Assembly: GCA_002381865.1 (NCBI GenBank)
Contig: DFYO01000055.1
Coordinates: forward strand, 1 to 64,000
DNA length: 64,000 bases
Source of the DNA: Clostridiales bacterium UBA4080
GTDB lineage: Bacteria > Bacillota > Clostridia > Lachnospirales > Vallitaleaceae
Direction: 5' to 3'
This document shows positions 42,352-51,864 of this stretch, one piece after another. Position numbers and translations under genes: made by a program. How positions within the stretch are numbered: the stretch's first letter is position 1; the number at the start of each line of letters is the position of its first letter. The notes under the pieces were generated by a model. That model saw nothing but the letters and a program-made list of their open reading frames with translations. It searched no databases and had not been told where the DNA came from.

Positions 42352-43109
42352 TGCTTCACCTCTTTTATATTATCGTTATTCCCGTTTACTGTATCTATCA
42401 AAATAAAAGTTATATTGTCTGTTCCACCATATTCCATTGCGGCGTGTATTAAGCAATCCCCTTGAGCTTCGATATTCAAGCCGTTCCTTAGTATATCAGA
42501 GATTTCCTTATCGTTTACCATATTGGTTAGTCCGTCGGTGCAAAGTAAAATTCTTTTGCTATCTTTTATTCCCATTCGATAAATATCCGGAAAAACCGAT
42601 TTAAAAACCCCTAAGGCCTTTGTTATTTTATTCTTACTTGGATGATGAATGCTTTCCTCTCTGGTAATCTCCCCTGCTCTTACAAGCTCTTCAACATAGG
42701 AGTGGTCGATAGTAATCTGCTTTAATTCTGCATCTAATATATACAATCTGCTGTCACCTACATTAATTATAAGAAGCTCATCCTCAAGTACACCTAGCGC
42801 AACAAGTGTTGTTCCCATACCGTTATATGTATCATTCAATTTAGCCTGTTCAAATATTGTCTTGTTTGCATATTGAGTTGCCTTAATCAACAAATTTTCA
42901 ATTGAATCAAAATCATTTGCAGCTGCTATATAGCTAACAAAGCTTTCAATTGCAAGCTTTGAAGCTATTTCCCCTGCGTTATGTCCCCCCATCCCGTCGG
43001 CAACAACAAACAGGTTTGAAAATGGTCCTGTTTTGTTGCTTGAAATAAAGTAACAATCCTCATTTGTTTTTCTAACTAGGCCTGCATTTGTATTTCCATA
43101 TGCTTTCAT
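42348..43109 (-). CDS. prpC: PP2C-type protein phosphatase PrpC/Stp
   Basis: A 253-residue metal-dependent phosphatase that reverses PrkC phosphorylation. Motifs: GLVRKTNEDCYFI, FVVADGMGGHNAGEIAS, LIINVGDSRLYIL, ILLCTDGLTNMV and YGGTDNITFIL, with the metal-binding Asp residues in place. It begins 17 bp after rlmN. Confidence 0.97.
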   Translation of the reverse strand: MKAYGNTNAGLVRKTNEDCYFISSNKTGPFSNLFVVADGMGGHNAGEIASKLAIESFVSYIAAANDFDSIENLLIKATQYANKTIFEQAKLNDTYNGMGTTLVALGVLEDELLIINVGDSRLYILDAELKQITIDHSYVEELVRAGEITREESIHHPSKNKITKALGVFKSVFPDIYRMGIKDSKRILLCTDGLTNMVNDKEISDILRNGLNIEAQGDCLIHAAMEYGGTDNITFILIDTVNGNNDNIKEVKQ

Positions 43110-43126
43110 ATTGGCTCCTGATTTGT

Positions 43127-44167
43127 TTAAGATTTCCTAGATGAATATGTCTTTCTAAGCTGTCCGCAGGCTGCATCAACATCATCCCCCAGCGAACGTC
43201 TGATAGTAGTGGTTATTTTCTTGCTGTCTAATACATCTTTAAATAATTTAATTGATTTATCCTCACTCTTTTCATAAGGCTTTTCGTCTACTTTGTTCAT
43301 CGGAATAAGATTTACATGACAAAGCATACCTTTTAGCTTTCCTGCCAAAATATAAGCATCGTCCTTAGAGTCATTAACACCTTTAATCAATGAATATTCA
43401 AAGGTAATTCTCCTATTTGTCTTCTTAATATAGTAATCACATGCTCCCATTAGTTCTTCATAAGTATATTTGTTTACAATAGGCATTAAGCTTTGTCTTA
43501 TTTCATCATTAGGTGCATGCAATGAAATTGCAAGATTTACTCCTAAATGCAAATCAGCAAAATCATATATCTTAGGTACAATTCCACAGGTTGATACTGT
43601 AATATTTCTTTGTCCAATATTTTTACCATTTTTCGAATTTATTATACGAATAAACTTAATTAAATTCTCATAATTATCAAAAGGTTCTCCTGTTCCCATA
43701 ACTACAATGTTAGAAACTGGAAGCTCGGATGCTCTTTCAACCGCATAAATCTGTTCTAACATCTCTGCCGGTGTAAGATTTCTTACTAAACCATTAATAC
43801 CAGAGGCACAGAATTTGCATCCCATTCGACATCCAGCCTGCGAAGAGATGCAAACTGAATTTCCATGCTTATAGGTCATTAAAACAGTTTCTATTGCTTG
43901 TCCATCTTCTAATTCAAACAAATATTTTTCAGTTCCATCATTTGACTTTTTAATATCTAAAATTTCAATATTAGGTATATATGCGTTTTCTCTTAATTTT
44001 TCTTTTAGAGTATTTGAGAGATTTTTCATTTCCTCAAAGCTATTTACAAGCTTATTATGAAGCCATCCATATATCTGCTCTGCTCTAAACTTTTTTTCAC
44101 CAATTGAACTAATAAAATCTATTAGCTCTATTTCATCCATAGATTTTATATCAGGTAATCTATTCAT
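43127..44167 (-). CDS. rlmN: Dual-specificity RNA methyltransferase RlmN
   Basis: A 346-residue radical-SAM enzyme that makes 2-methyladenosine in 23S rRNA (A2503) and some tRNAs. The N-terminal segment KKFRAEQIYGWLHNKLVNSF, the CxxxCxxC motif in SSQAGCRMGCKFCASG, VVMGTGEPFDNYEN, ISLHAPNDEIR and the C-terminal catalytic Cys in DDVDAACGQLR are present. It starts 3 bp after rsmB. Confidence 0.97.
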   Translation of the reverse strand: MNRLPDIKSMDEIELIDFISSIGEKKFRAEQIYGWLHNKLVNSFEEMKNLSNTLKEKLRENAYIPNIEILDIKKSNDGTEKYLFELEDGQAIETVLMTYKHGNSVCISSQAGCRMGCKFCASGINGLVRNLTPAEMLEQIYAVERASELPVSNIVVMGTGEPFDNYENLIKFIRIINSKNGKNIGQRNITVSTCGIVPKIYDFADLHLGVNLAISLHAPNDEIRQSLMPIVNKYTYEELMGACDYYIKKTNRRITFEYSLIKGVNDSKDDAYILAGKLKGMLCHVNLIPMNKVDEKPYEKSEDKSIKLFKDVLDSKKITTTIRRSLGDDVDAACGQLRKTYSSRKS

Positions 44168-44170
44168 ATT

Positions 44171-45496
44171 TTATTCCATCCTTTTTATTTTTGCAATAAA
44201 AAAACCATCAGATTGATTATTTATCGGAAGTAATTGTAAAAAACCATCTTTATTTACATTATTCTCCTGATTGTCCAATTGCATAATAGAAAACTCTTTA
44301 TGCTTTGCTAAAAATTCCTTTATATTATCTTCGTTTTCTTCTTTATTTATTGTACAAGTGCTATAAATCAAAACACCATCTTTTTTTACATATTCACTTG
44401 CAGTTTCTAAAATCTTTTTTTGAAGAATTCTTAAGTTTTCAATTCCTTGCTTGGTGATATTGTATTTTATATCGGGTTTCTTTTTTATTACACCAAGTCC
44501 AGAGCATGGAACATCTGCGATAACCAGATCTGCACTTCTAATATATTCTTCATCTAATACTGCTGCATCCCATTTCTTCAAATCTATATTTTTAAGCTGC
44601 AGTCTTTTAATATTTTCGTTTATTTTTTCTAGTTTTTTTTCTGAAATATCCCTAGCCGAGATTCTGATTTTATCTTCTGTTAGTTGAGCTAAATGAGTCG
44701 TTTTTCCTCCAGGCGCAGCGCACAAATCCATAATTAATTTGGTGTTTTCAAACGGCTTTGCAGCTTCAGCAACAAGCATTGAACTTTCATCCTGAACAAA
44801 AAACAAACCATTTGCAAAGCTTTCATGTGTTTTTAGGTCGCCAGTATTTTCAATGTACAAGCTATATGGAAGCTTGCCTTCTTTGACAATTATTTTTTCG
44901 TCTATTAAAATTTTGATTAAGTCCTTCTTGTTTGTTATCGCTTCGTTGATTCTAATTGTCAGCTTAGGTGATTTTAGGCTATCTTGAAAAATCTCTTTAA
45001 TTGTAGAAAAATCATATTGCATTAAAAGCATTTGCGAAAGCCATTTTGGAACTGAATACATTATTTCAAAATATTCTAAAGCATCACTTTCGTCAGGATA
45101 CTCAATTGAAGCTTGGTTTCTTGAAATATTTCTAAGTACACCATTTATAAATCCTGACAAGTTGTGCATTTTTCTTTTTTTTATAAGCTTTACTGCCTCA
45201 TCAATAACCGCTCTGTCTGGAACAGAATCCATATAAAGCATTTGATAGACAGATAACCTTAAAACAATTTTTATTGGCAGCTTCATTTTGTCTGTATGAG
45301 TTTTAGAAAACTGATTAATAATATAGTCAAGCTTATAGCTATTTTCAACAACACCATAAACAAGCCTGTTCAAAAAACCCTTGTCTTGTTCTGACATCTC
45401 ATACATGAAAAAATAGTCATCTAATAATTCATTAATATAACCCTTTTTATTTTCAAATTCCTCTAATATTTTTAGCGCATAATTCCTAATGTTCAT
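44171..45496 (-). CDS. rsmB: 16S rRNA (cytosine-967-C5)-methyltransferase RsmB
   Basis: A 441-residue enzyme with an N-terminal NusB-like domain (IRNYALKILEEFENKKGYIN) and a C-terminal SAM methyltransferase: LIMDLCAAPGGKTTHLAQL, LVIADVPCSGLGVIKKKPD and LIYSTCTINKEENE, with the two catalytic Cys residues. I place the start at the ATG 45496 because GGAG lies 9 nt upstream and the protein then begins MNIRNYALK; an in-frame GTG at 45523 is possible. A 7-bp hairpin (CTTTGAC/GTCAAAG, 45515-45541) lies between fmt and this start. Confidence 0.94.
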   Translation of the reverse strand: MNIRNYALKILEEFENKKGYINELLDDYFFMYEMSEQDKGFLNRLVYGVVENSYKLDYIINQFSKTHTDKMKLPIKIVLRLSVYQMLYMDSVPDRAVIDEAVKLIKKRKMHNLSGFINGVLRNISRNQASIEYPDESDALEYFEIMYSVPKWLSQMLLMQYDFSTIKEIFQDSLKSPKLTIRINEAITNKKDLIKILIDEKIIVKEGKLPYSLYIENTGDLKTHESFANGLFFVQDESSMLVAEAAKPFENTKLIMDLCAAPGGKTTHLAQLTEDKIRISARDISEKKLEKINENIKRLQLKNIDLKKWDAAVLDEEYIRSADLVIADVPCSGLGVIKKKPDIKYNITKQGIENLRILQKKILETASEYVKKDGVLIYSTCTINKEENEDNIKEFLAKHKEFSIMQLDNQENNVNKDGFLQLLPINNQSDGFFIAKIKRME

Positions 45497-45544
45497 ATTA
45501 TTCAACTCCATTTCCTTTGACACTTCTCTAAAAAGTCAAAGTAC

Positions 45545-46474
45545 TTATACTAAAAGGGTTCCTTTTTCCAGTTTAACTCCTCTTAAAAAAGACGCACTAT
45601 CCATTTTTTTCTTTCCTTGGAGCTGAAGCTCGTTAATATAAAGTGCATTTATTCCACATTTAACAAAAAACCCATTTTTTTCAACATTATAAACCTGGCC
45701 TGGTTTATAGTCGCCATTTTCAAAAACTTCCTCAGCCTTCCAGATTTTCATAATTTTATCATCTATATATGTATATGCTGTAGGCCATGGGTTTAATCCG
45801 CGAATTAACCTTTCGATTTCTGCCGCATCTTTTTTCCAGTCTATTTTCCCAAGCTCCTTGCTTAGCATTGGAGCGTAGGTTGCAGCCTCATTGTCTTGCG
45901 GAACTCTGATTATTGAATTGTCTTCAATTTTATCTAAGGTTTCTAAAACCAAGGGGCCACCCATAATACTTAATTTATTGTGCAGGGTTTCTCCTGTTTC
46001 TTGTTTTTCTAATTCAATTTCTTGTTTTAAAAGCATGTCCCCTGTATCAAGACCAACATCCATCATCATTGTAGTAAGTCCTGATTTTTTTTCACCATTA
46101 ATTACAGCCCACTGAATAGGTCCAGCTCCTCTGTATTTAGGCAAAAGAGATGCGTGAATATTTATTGCTCCATATTTAGGAATATCTAAAAGCTGCTTTG
46201 GCAAGATTTGTCCAAAAGCAATTACTATTATTGCGTCTAGATTCATATCCTTAATCAAATTAATAAAGCTCTGTTCCTTTACCCTTAAAGGCTGATATAC
46301 GGGAATATTATATTTTAATGCCAACTCTTTAACCGGTGTCGACAACACCTTGTTACCTCGTCCCTTAGGCTTATCTGGCTGAGTTACAACAGCAATCACT
46401 TGATGCTTTGATTCAATTAAACATTGTAATGTCGGGACTGAAAAATCCGGTGTTCCCATAAATAATAATCTCAT
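45545..46474 (-). CDS. fmt: Methionyl-tRNA formyltransferase
   Basis: A 309-residue enzyme that formylates initiator Met-tRNA using 10-formyl-THF. LLFMGTPDFSVPTLQCLIES, VVTQPDKPKGRGNK, INIHASLLPKYRGAGPIQWA and LTTMMMDVGLDTGDML are diagnostic; the C-terminal domain has RGLNPWPTAYTY. The true ATG is at 46474, with GAGGAG 9 nt upstream inside the def gene end; a longer frame to 46522 overlaps def. It is coupled to def, which later removes the formyl group. fhs supplies the formyl donor. Confidence 0.97.
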   Translation of the reverse strand: MRLLFMGTPDFSVPTLQCLIESKHQVIAVVTQPDKPKGRGNKVLSTPVKELALKYNIPVYQPLRVKEQSFINLIKDMNLDAIIVIAFGQILPKQLLDIPKYGAINIHASLLPKYRGAGPIQWAVINGEKKSGLTTMMMDVGLDTGDMLLKQEIELEKQETGETLHNKLSIMGGPLVLETLDKIEDNSIIRVPQDNEAATYAPMLSKELGKIDWKKDAAEIERLIRGLNPWPTAYTYIDDKIMKIWKAEEVFENGDYKPGQVYNVEKNGFFVKCGINALYINELQLQGKKKMDSASFLRGVKLEKGTLLV

Positions 46475-46475
46475 A

Positions 46476-46928
46476 TTACAGCTCCTCAATATTTGTTGCT
46501 TTATCAATAAACAGTACTCCATTTAAATGGTCCAGTTCATGGCACATTGCTCTTGCCAACAAACCTTCTCCTTCAATAAAAAACTGCTCTCCTTCAAGAT
46601 TTGTTGCCATAACCTTAACATGTGCAGGCCTTGTTACATCTCCATATTTACCTGGAACGCTGAGACACCCTTCTTGACAGGTTTCCTCACCCGACTGTTC
46701 AACGATTTCAGGATTAATAAAAACAATAGGACCATCCCCCACATCAACAATATAAATTCTTTTTAAAATTCCAACTTGCGGAGCTGCAAGTCCCACTCCG
46801 TTTGCAGAATTCATTGTCTCAATCATATCTTCTACAAGTATTTTTATTTTGTCTGTGATTTTATCGATGGGTTTAGAGATTTTCCTTAAAATTGCATCTT
46901 CTTCTTTTCTAATATTTCTAAGTGCCAT
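46476..46928 (-). CDS. def: Peptide deformylase
   Basis: A 150-residue metalloprotease that removes the N-formyl group from new proteins. All three motifs are present: GVGLAAPQVG, EGCLSVP and HELDHLNGVLF (HExxH form), supplying the metal ligands Cys and two His. It lies 14 bp after priA and directly before fmt. Confidence 0.97.
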   Translation of the reverse strand: MALRNIRKEEDAILRKISKPIDKITDKIKILVEDMIETMNSANGVGLAAPQVGILKRIYIVDVGDGPIVFINPEIVEQSGEETCQEGCLSVPGKYGDVTRPAHVKVMATNLEGEQFFIEGEGLLARAMCHELDHLNGVLFIDKATNIEEL

Positions 46929-46942
46929 ATTTTTCCTCCTTA

Positions 46943-49177
46943 TTAATAAGACATCATCGGATTAATATCTATCTGTAAATTAATTTTATTATATCTATTG
47001 TCATATACTATGCTCTGATTCAAATTATATAAAAGTATATTAAGTGGTTTATATTCTTTAGATTTAACAATGATTCTCCATCTAAAAACATTTTTCACTT
47101 TTGAAACCTGTGCTGGTGTAGGCCCTAATACTGTAATTTCCTTATCCTTTGCAAGCTTTACAATAAGGTCTTTAATCTGATAAGCCTCAGAAATCAAGTC
47201 TCTTTCTTCTCTAGCGCTTATCATAATTGTTCCTATATTCGAAAATGGCGGATAATCCATAAGCTTTCTGTAGGCTATTTCTTTATCATAAAATTCTCTA
47301 TAGCTTTGATTTGCTGCTGTAATAATTGCATAATGCTCAGGAGAATAAGTTTGTATAATAGCCTTTCCGGGTTTTTCTGCTCTTCCTGTCCTGCCTGTAA
47401 CCTGTGTTATCAATTGAAAGGTTTTTTCACAGGCACGAAAATCCTCTAAAAAAAGAGAGGTATCCGCAAGAATTACACCTACTAAGGTAACATTTTCAAA
47501 ATGATGGCCTTTTGCAATCATTTGAGTTCCTATTAGTATATCGGACTGTTTATTATTAAAATCCAATAAAATACGTTCTGTATCGTTTTTTTTGGTGGTT
47601 GTATCCATATCCATTCTTGAAACTCTTGCATCTGGAAACAATTTTTTAATTGACTGTTCAACCTTTTGTGTTCCAGTCCCAACTTCTTTAATATGAATTG
47701 AGCCACAGTTTGGACATTCCTTAGGTTTTTCATGGCTATTTCCACAATAGTGACATATCATTTTTTTATTAGTCGCATGGTAGGTCATTGATATATCACA
47801 ACTTGAACATTTTATCACGTATCCGCATTTTCTACAAGATACAAAGCTAGCATAGCCTCTTCGATTAATAAACAATATTATCTGCTCTTTCCTTGCTAAT
47901 GCTGAAGCAATCGCATTGTTAAGCTCACTGCTCAGTATGGTTTTGTTCCCATTAACAAGCTCCTCCCTCATATCAGCAATCACAGTTTCAAGAGACGCAT
48001 TTTCAATTGCCTTGCTATCAAGCTCCAGCAATTCATACTTGTTGTCCAATGCCTTATGATAGCTTTCAAGTAAAGGTGTTGCTGAGCCTAAGACAACTGG
48101 ATATTTCCCAAGGCTTGCTCTTTTGATTGCAACCTCTCTAGCATGAAATTTTGGTGGCATCTCAGATTTATAGGTCATTTCATGCTCTTCATCAATTATT
48201 ATTATTCCAATATTGCTAAATGGAGTAAATATAGCAGACCTTGGCCCTATCATAATTGATATTATTCCTTCCTTTGCTTTTCTCCACTGATCATATTTTT
48301 CTCCAGGAGAAAGCTTGCTATTCATGACCCCTACTATATCTCCAAAGCGCTCTGTAAATCGATTTACCATCTGTGGTGTAAGACCTATTTCTGGAATAAG
48401 TACAATCGCTTGTTTATTTTTATTTAGTTGATTTTCTATTGCCTGCATATACACTTCAGTTTTACCGCTTCCAGTAATTCCATGTAGTAAAAACACCTTG
48501 TTTTCATTATTGTCAGAGGCTTGATTTATTTTATTTAAAGCGTTTCTTTGCTGTTCGTTTAATTGTATTTTTTTACTTGATTTGTTGTTTATCGAAAATG
48601 GATTTCTGTAAATTTCGTCCTTAATTATTTTTACCCATCCCTGTTTTTCCATTGTCTTTAATACAGCCTTTGTAATGCCGCTTTTATTTAACAGACTTTC
48701 TTCCGAAAGCTCTTTTAGCTCAATTAATATTTTTAATGCCATTAGTTTGTTATTTTTCTTTTTATCAGCTAACTTAATAAGCTCTTCTTCTGCAGTGTCC
48801 TGATCAAGCAAAAGAACGACCCTATTTTTATATTTTTTATTCTGTACTTGTGATGAAGGAACCATAAGATTAAATGCCGCATGAAAACTAGTAATATATC
48901 TTTTCTCCATCCACTTTCCAAGCTTTATCATCTCTGCTTCAACAGCTACTGTATGATTGATTTGAATAATATCCTTTGCTTTGTTTTCATCAAAATCTAT
49001 CGAATCAGTAAAATCTATAACATAGCCATTTATAACTTTATTATTTTTCCCAAAGGGAACTTCTACTATACTCCCTATATCAATATCATTTTTCAGATGC
49101 TGAGGAACTCTGTAGGTAAATGGTCTATTTAGATTTTTAGCTGTAGCTTCGATAATAATATTCGCATATTTATTCAT
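46943..49177 (-). CDS. priA: Primosomal protein N' (PriA helicase)
   Basis: A 744-residue helicase that restarts replication at stalled forks. After the DNA-binding domain come Walker A LLHGITGSGKTEVYMQ, IIIDEEHEMTYK, GSATPLLES, a Cys-rich zinc region (CRKCGYVIKCSSCDISMTYH, CHYCG, CPNCGS), GTGTQKVEQ and IGTQMIAKGHHFENVTLV. It follows the rpoZ terminator, so it may have a separate promoter; I saw no strong one in the 114 bp gap. Confidence 0.96.
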   Translation of the reverse strand: MNKYANIIIEATAKNLNRPFTYRVPQHLKNDIDIGSIVEVPFGKNNKVINGYVIDFTDSIDFDENKAKDIIQINHTVAVEAEMIKLGKWMEKRYITSFHAAFNLMVPSSQVQNKKYKNRVVLLLDQDTAEEELIKLADKKKNNKLMALKILIELKELSEESLLNKSGITKAVLKTMEKQGWVKIIKDEIYRNPFSINNKSSKKIQLNEQQRNALNKINQASDNNENKVFLLHGITGSGKTEVYMQAIENQLNKNKQAIVLIPEIGLTPQMVNRFTERFGDIVGVMNSKLSPGEKYDQWRKAKEGIISIMIGPRSAIFTPFSNIGIIIIDEEHEMTYKSEMPPKFHAREVAIKRASLGKYPVVLGSATPLLESYHKALDNKYELLELDSKAIENASLETVIADMREELVNGNKTILSSELNNAIASALARKEQIILFINRRGYASFVSCRKCGYVIKCSSCDISMTYHATNKKMICHYCGNSHEKPKECPNCGSIHIKEVGTGTQKVEQSIKKLFPDARVSRMDMDTTTKKNDTERILLDFNNKQSDILIGTQMIAKGHHFENVTLVGVILADTSLFLEDFRACEKTFQLITQVTGRTGRAEKPGKAIIQTYSPEHYAIITAANQSYREFYDKEIAYRKLMDYPPFSNIGTIMISAREERDLISEAYQIKDLIVKLAKDKEITVLGPTPAQVSKVKNVFRWRIIVKSKEYKPLNILLYNLNQSIVYDNRYNKINLQIDINPMMSY

Positions 49178-49238
49178 TTGTACTGCCTCAGTCTGCTTGT
49201 TTTTTTATAATAAATCTAATAATCAGTGCTTTGTTTCA

Positions 49239-49280
49239 ATAAAAATCCCCTGCCTTTGAAATATTTTCAACAGCAAGGGA
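49239..49280 (-). terminator. Strong terminator between rpoZ and priA
   Basis: On the minus strand TCCCTTGCT and AGGCAGGGGA, plus inner TTGAAA/TTTCAA, make a long stem with a 3-nt loop, followed by TTTTTATT. It begins 11 bp past rpoZ and closes the yicC-remA-gmk-rpoZ unit. Confidence 0.85.
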
Positions 49281-49291
49281 AGTAAATCTTC

Positions 49292-49507
49292 TTATTTTAC
49301 ATCAATATGTCCTTCGAACAGCTCCCAAACTGCATTAGATAAGGGTCTTGGAGATATCCTTGAATTAGTTGGTTCGTCACCATTTACTAACTGTCTTGCT
49401 CTTTTTGCTGATGCAATAACAATTGAATATCTGCTAACCAGCTGGTCCTTAGAGAGATTTCTTTCATTAATTTTAGCCATTAAATCGGTATAAGATGGAT
49501 GTAGCAT
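49292..49507 (-). CDS. rpoZ: RNA polymerase omega subunit
   Basis: A 71-residue omega subunit that helps assemble RNA polymerase. LHPSYTDLMAKINERNLSKD and SRYSIVIASAKRARQLVNGD match the family. It starts at the base after the gmk stop, the normal gmk-rpoZ pair. A strong terminator follows. Confidence 0.95.
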   Translation of the reverse strand: MLHPSYTDLMAKINERNLSKDQLVSRYSIVIASAKRARQLVNGDEPTNSRISPRPLSNAVWELFEGHIDVK

Positions 49508-50137
49508 TTAGTTGTCTCCTTTCAGTAGTTCTTCAAATTCTTTTTTTAATCTAATCTTTATGTCCTTATTGCGAGCAACTCTTTCGTGCTCAGCAATAAT
49601 TATTGCCTTAATCTGAGATACACTATCATTCAATCCGTCATTCACAACGATATAATCATAATCATCAATCGCATCAATTTCAGTAAATGATTTTTCAAGC
49701 CTTTTCTTTATAATATCAAGTGTTTCAGTACCTCTGTTTATTAGCCTTTGCTTGATATCTTTTGCCGTTGGGGCCGTAACGAAAACCAACAAACTATCCG
49801 GATATTGATTTTTGATTTGTAAAGCTCCCTGCATCTCTATCTCTAAAATGACATCTCTGCCATTATTTAGCATATCTTCTACATACTTCCTTGGTGTTCC
49901 ATAGTAATTATCACAATATGATGCCCACTCAATTAGCTCACCTGTAGAAATCATTTGTTCAAATTGATTTCTTTCAATAAAATAATAATGAACACCTTCT
50001 TCTTCACCTTCTCTTGCACCTCGGGTAGTTGCTGATATTGATAGACAAAAGTCTTTATTTTTAATAAGCTCTTTGACAATCGTACCCTTACCTGCACCCG
50101 AAAAACCTGATATTATTATTAAAATTCCTTTTCTCAT
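49508..50137 (-). CDS. gmk: Guanylate kinase
   Basis: A 209-residue kinase converting GMP to GDP. Motifs: P-loop IISGFSGAGKGTIVKELI, SISATTRGAREGEEEGVHYY, LIEWASYCDNYYGTP and VILEIEMQGALQIK. Its ATG overlaps the remA stop by 4 bp. Full length for the family. Confidence 0.97.
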   Translation of the reverse strand: MRKGILIIISGFSGAGKGTIVKELIKNKDFCLSISATTRGAREGEEEGVHYYFIERNQFEQMISTGELIEWASYCDNYYGTPRKYVEDMLNNGRDVILEIEMQGALQIKNQYPDSLLVFVTAPTAKDIKQRLINRGTETLDIIKKRLEKSFTEIDAIDDYDYIVVNDGLNDSVSQIKAIIIAEHERVARNKDIKIRLKKEFEELLKGDN

Positions 50138-50403
50138 TTGGTTTTTTCTCTTTCTTCATTATTTTCCATTCTGCCAGCTATTGTCTCAACCTGAATTCCT
50201 GATAAAATAATTTGTCCAGTCGAGATAATAATAACTGCTCTGGTTTTTCTTCCATATGTTGCATCAATCAACCTATCATTTTCTCTTGCATTCTGAACCA
50301 AACGTTTAATTGGTGCAGAATCCGGGTTAACAATAGATATAATTTTATCTATCATTACGAAACTTCCAAATCCAATATTAATTAGTTTTCTATTCATATT
50401 CAT
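50134..50403 (-). CDS. remA: Extracellular matrix regulator RemA (DUF370)
   Basis: An 89-residue DUF370/RemA protein, in B. subtilis a DNA-binding activator of biofilm matrix genes; in many Clostridia it sits before gmk. LINIGFGSFVMIDKIISIVN, PDSAPIKRLVQNARENDRL and DATYGRKTRAVIIISTGQII match well. The start is ambiguous: the ATG at 50401-50403 overlaps the yicC stop (TGATG), with another ATG at 50397 and a GTG at 50406. Confidence 0.9.
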   Translation of the reverse strand: MNMNRKLINIGFGSFVMIDKIISIVNPDSAPIKRLVQNARENDRLIDATYGRKTRAVIIISTGQIILSGIQVETIAGRMENNEEREKTK

Positions 50404-51281
50404 CACTCTATATTTTGTATTTGTTCTCTTATTTTTTCAATTACAGTTTTTAAATCTAATGCCTGGTTAGAAATTTCTATTGCATTAGCCTTTGACAATA
50501 TGGTATTAGCTTCTCGGTTCATTTCCTGTGTAAGAAAATCAAGTTTTCTACCTACCGCCTCTTGGCTTTTTAAAGAATCTCGCATATGCTGTATATGACT
50601 CAACAATCTTACAATTTCCTCATCAATACAGGACTTATCTGCGAACATCGCAACCTCAAGAGCTAATCTCGATTCATCAATTACTGGATTTTCTAATAAA
50701 TCCTTAATTCTATTCTCAAGCTTTTCTTTGTATGCCTTTATTATATCTGGAACCTTTGTTTTGATAAACTCAATTGATTGTTCCATTATTTCAAGTTTTA
50801 TTAGTATATCTTCTTTGAGCAGCTTGCCTTCAGCAGTTCTTGATTCAACAAGCTGTAATAATGCTGCATCCAAAGCTCCCTTAAGTATTGACCACAGTTC
50901 GTCAAGGTCATCCTCCTGCTCTTCAATAACAAGAACATCCGGATATCTTGACATATGAGAAACCTTTATATCATTATCCAAGCCAAAATCTTCGCTTATC
51001 ATTGAAAAATATTTTGTATATTCCTGTGCTAAAGCCTTATTGTATTTGATATTTTCAACTTTTTCTGCATTATCTTCATAGTTAATGTAAATATCAACCT
51101 TTCCTCTGGATAAGCTTTGTTTTATATAATTACGAGCTTCATTCTCTAAAAAGCCTATTTTCCTAGGCATTCTAATGTTTACCTCGCAATATCTATGATT
51201 TACTGTTTTGATTTCTAAGCTTATTTTCTTTTTGTTTTTTTCGAATTCGCCTCTTCCAAAACCCGTCATACTTTTAATCAT
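50403..51281 (-). CDS. yicC: YicC-family endoribonuclease-like protein
   Basis: A 292-residue YicC/YloC protein. IKSMTGFGRGEFEKNKKKIS, EIKTVNHRYCEVNIRMPRKI and the C-terminal REANTILSKANAIEISNQAL with DLKTVIEKIREQIQNIE are strict family signatures. Relatives act as endoribonucleases on certain RNAs. It is first gene of a unit with remA, gmk and rpoZ and has a near-consensus promoter. Confidence 0.93.
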   Translation of the reverse strand: MIKSMTGFGRGEFEKNKKKISLEIKTVNHRYCEVNIRMPRKIGFLENEARNYIKQSLSRGKVDIYINYEDNAEKVENIKYNKALAQEYTKYFSMISEDFGLDNDIKVSHMSRYPDVLVIEEQEDDLDELWSILKGALDAALLQLVESRTAEGKLLKEDILIKLEIMEQSIEFIKTKVPDIIKAYKEKLENRIKDLLENPVIDESRLALEVAMFADKSCIDEEIVRLLSHIQHMRDSLKSQEAVGRKLDFLTQEMNREANTILSKANAIEISNQALDLKTVIEKIREQIQNIE

Positions 51282-51348
51282 ATTTTCAGCTCATTTCACG
51301 TTTTATATTTTATATTTATAGGATTTCCCAAAAAATCCTAGTGGATTT

Positions 51349-51377
51349 ATTATAACCTACCCCCTAATTTTAGTCAA
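51349..51377 (-). promoter_or_regulatory. Promoter of yicC-remA-gmk-rpoZ
   Basis: -35 TTGACT (51372-51377) and -10 TATAAT (51349-51354), 17 bp apart. The leader holds a hairpin AGGATTT/AAATCCT (51319-51340 region) without a T-run, before yicC. Confidence 0.75.
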
Positions 51378-51420
51378 CCGCTATTAAACAAGCGCTCTAT
51401 ATATAATTTGAGCGAACAGA

Positions 51421-51450
51421 TTGTTTTGATTAGCTGATATATGATATAAT
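51421..51450 (+). promoter_or_regulatory. Promoter of the Dabb-domain gene
   Basis: -35 TTGTTT (51421-51426) and -10 TATAAT (51445-51450), 18 bp apart. It is divergent from the yicC promoter, about 45 bp away. Confidence 0.6.
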
Positions 51451-51472
51451 TCAAAATAAAAAGGAGATTTTT

Positions 51473-51766
51473 ATGGTAAAGCATATTGTAATGTGGAATA
51501 TAAAGGATACTTTGGACAAGACTGCTACCTTTGAAAATTTAAAAAGTCAGCTTGAGGCATTAGCTGATAAAATTCCTGTAATAATCAAAATTGAATTAGG
51601 TGCAAATTACTCGTCCTCGGAATCTGCACATGATATTGTGCTCTATAGTGAATTTGCATCTAAATCAGCTTTAGAAGAATACATTGAACACCCTGAACAC
51701 AAAAAAGTTGGTGAGTATGTACGTTCAGTTGTTAAAGATCGTGTTTCCGTCGACTACGAAATCTAA
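51473..51766 (+). CDS. Dabb (stress-responsive A/B barrel) domain protein
   Basis: A 97-residue protein made of a single dimeric alpha/beta-barrel domain: KHIVMWNIKDTLDKTATFEN, then IELGANYSSSESAHDIVLYS and EYIEHPEHKKVGEYVRSVV. Members are found alone in many bacteria and plants; the reaction is usually unknown. AAGGAG precedes the ATG by 6 nt. It is on the opposite strand to its neighbours with its own promoter and three hairpins downstream. Confidence 0.85.
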   Translation: MVKHIVMWNIKDTLDKTATFENLKSQLEALADKIPVIIKIELGANYSSSESAHDIVLYSEFASKSALEEYIEHPEHKKVGEYVRSVVKDRVSVDYEI

Positions 51767-51779
51767 ACTGCTGCTCTAT

Positions 51780-51826
51780 ACTGTTTTATTTATGTTAATA
51801 TAATTATTTTCATAATTAAACAGTTT
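51780..51826 (+). terminator. Terminator of the Dabb gene
   Basis: ACTGTTT (51780-51786) and AAACAGT (51818-51824) pair and are followed by TTATTC. A second small hairpin TCTATAC/GTATAGA follows at 51829-51846. Confidence 0.5.
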
Positions 51827-51864
51827 ATTCTATACTTTTGTATAGAACACTTAAGCTATCCAAG

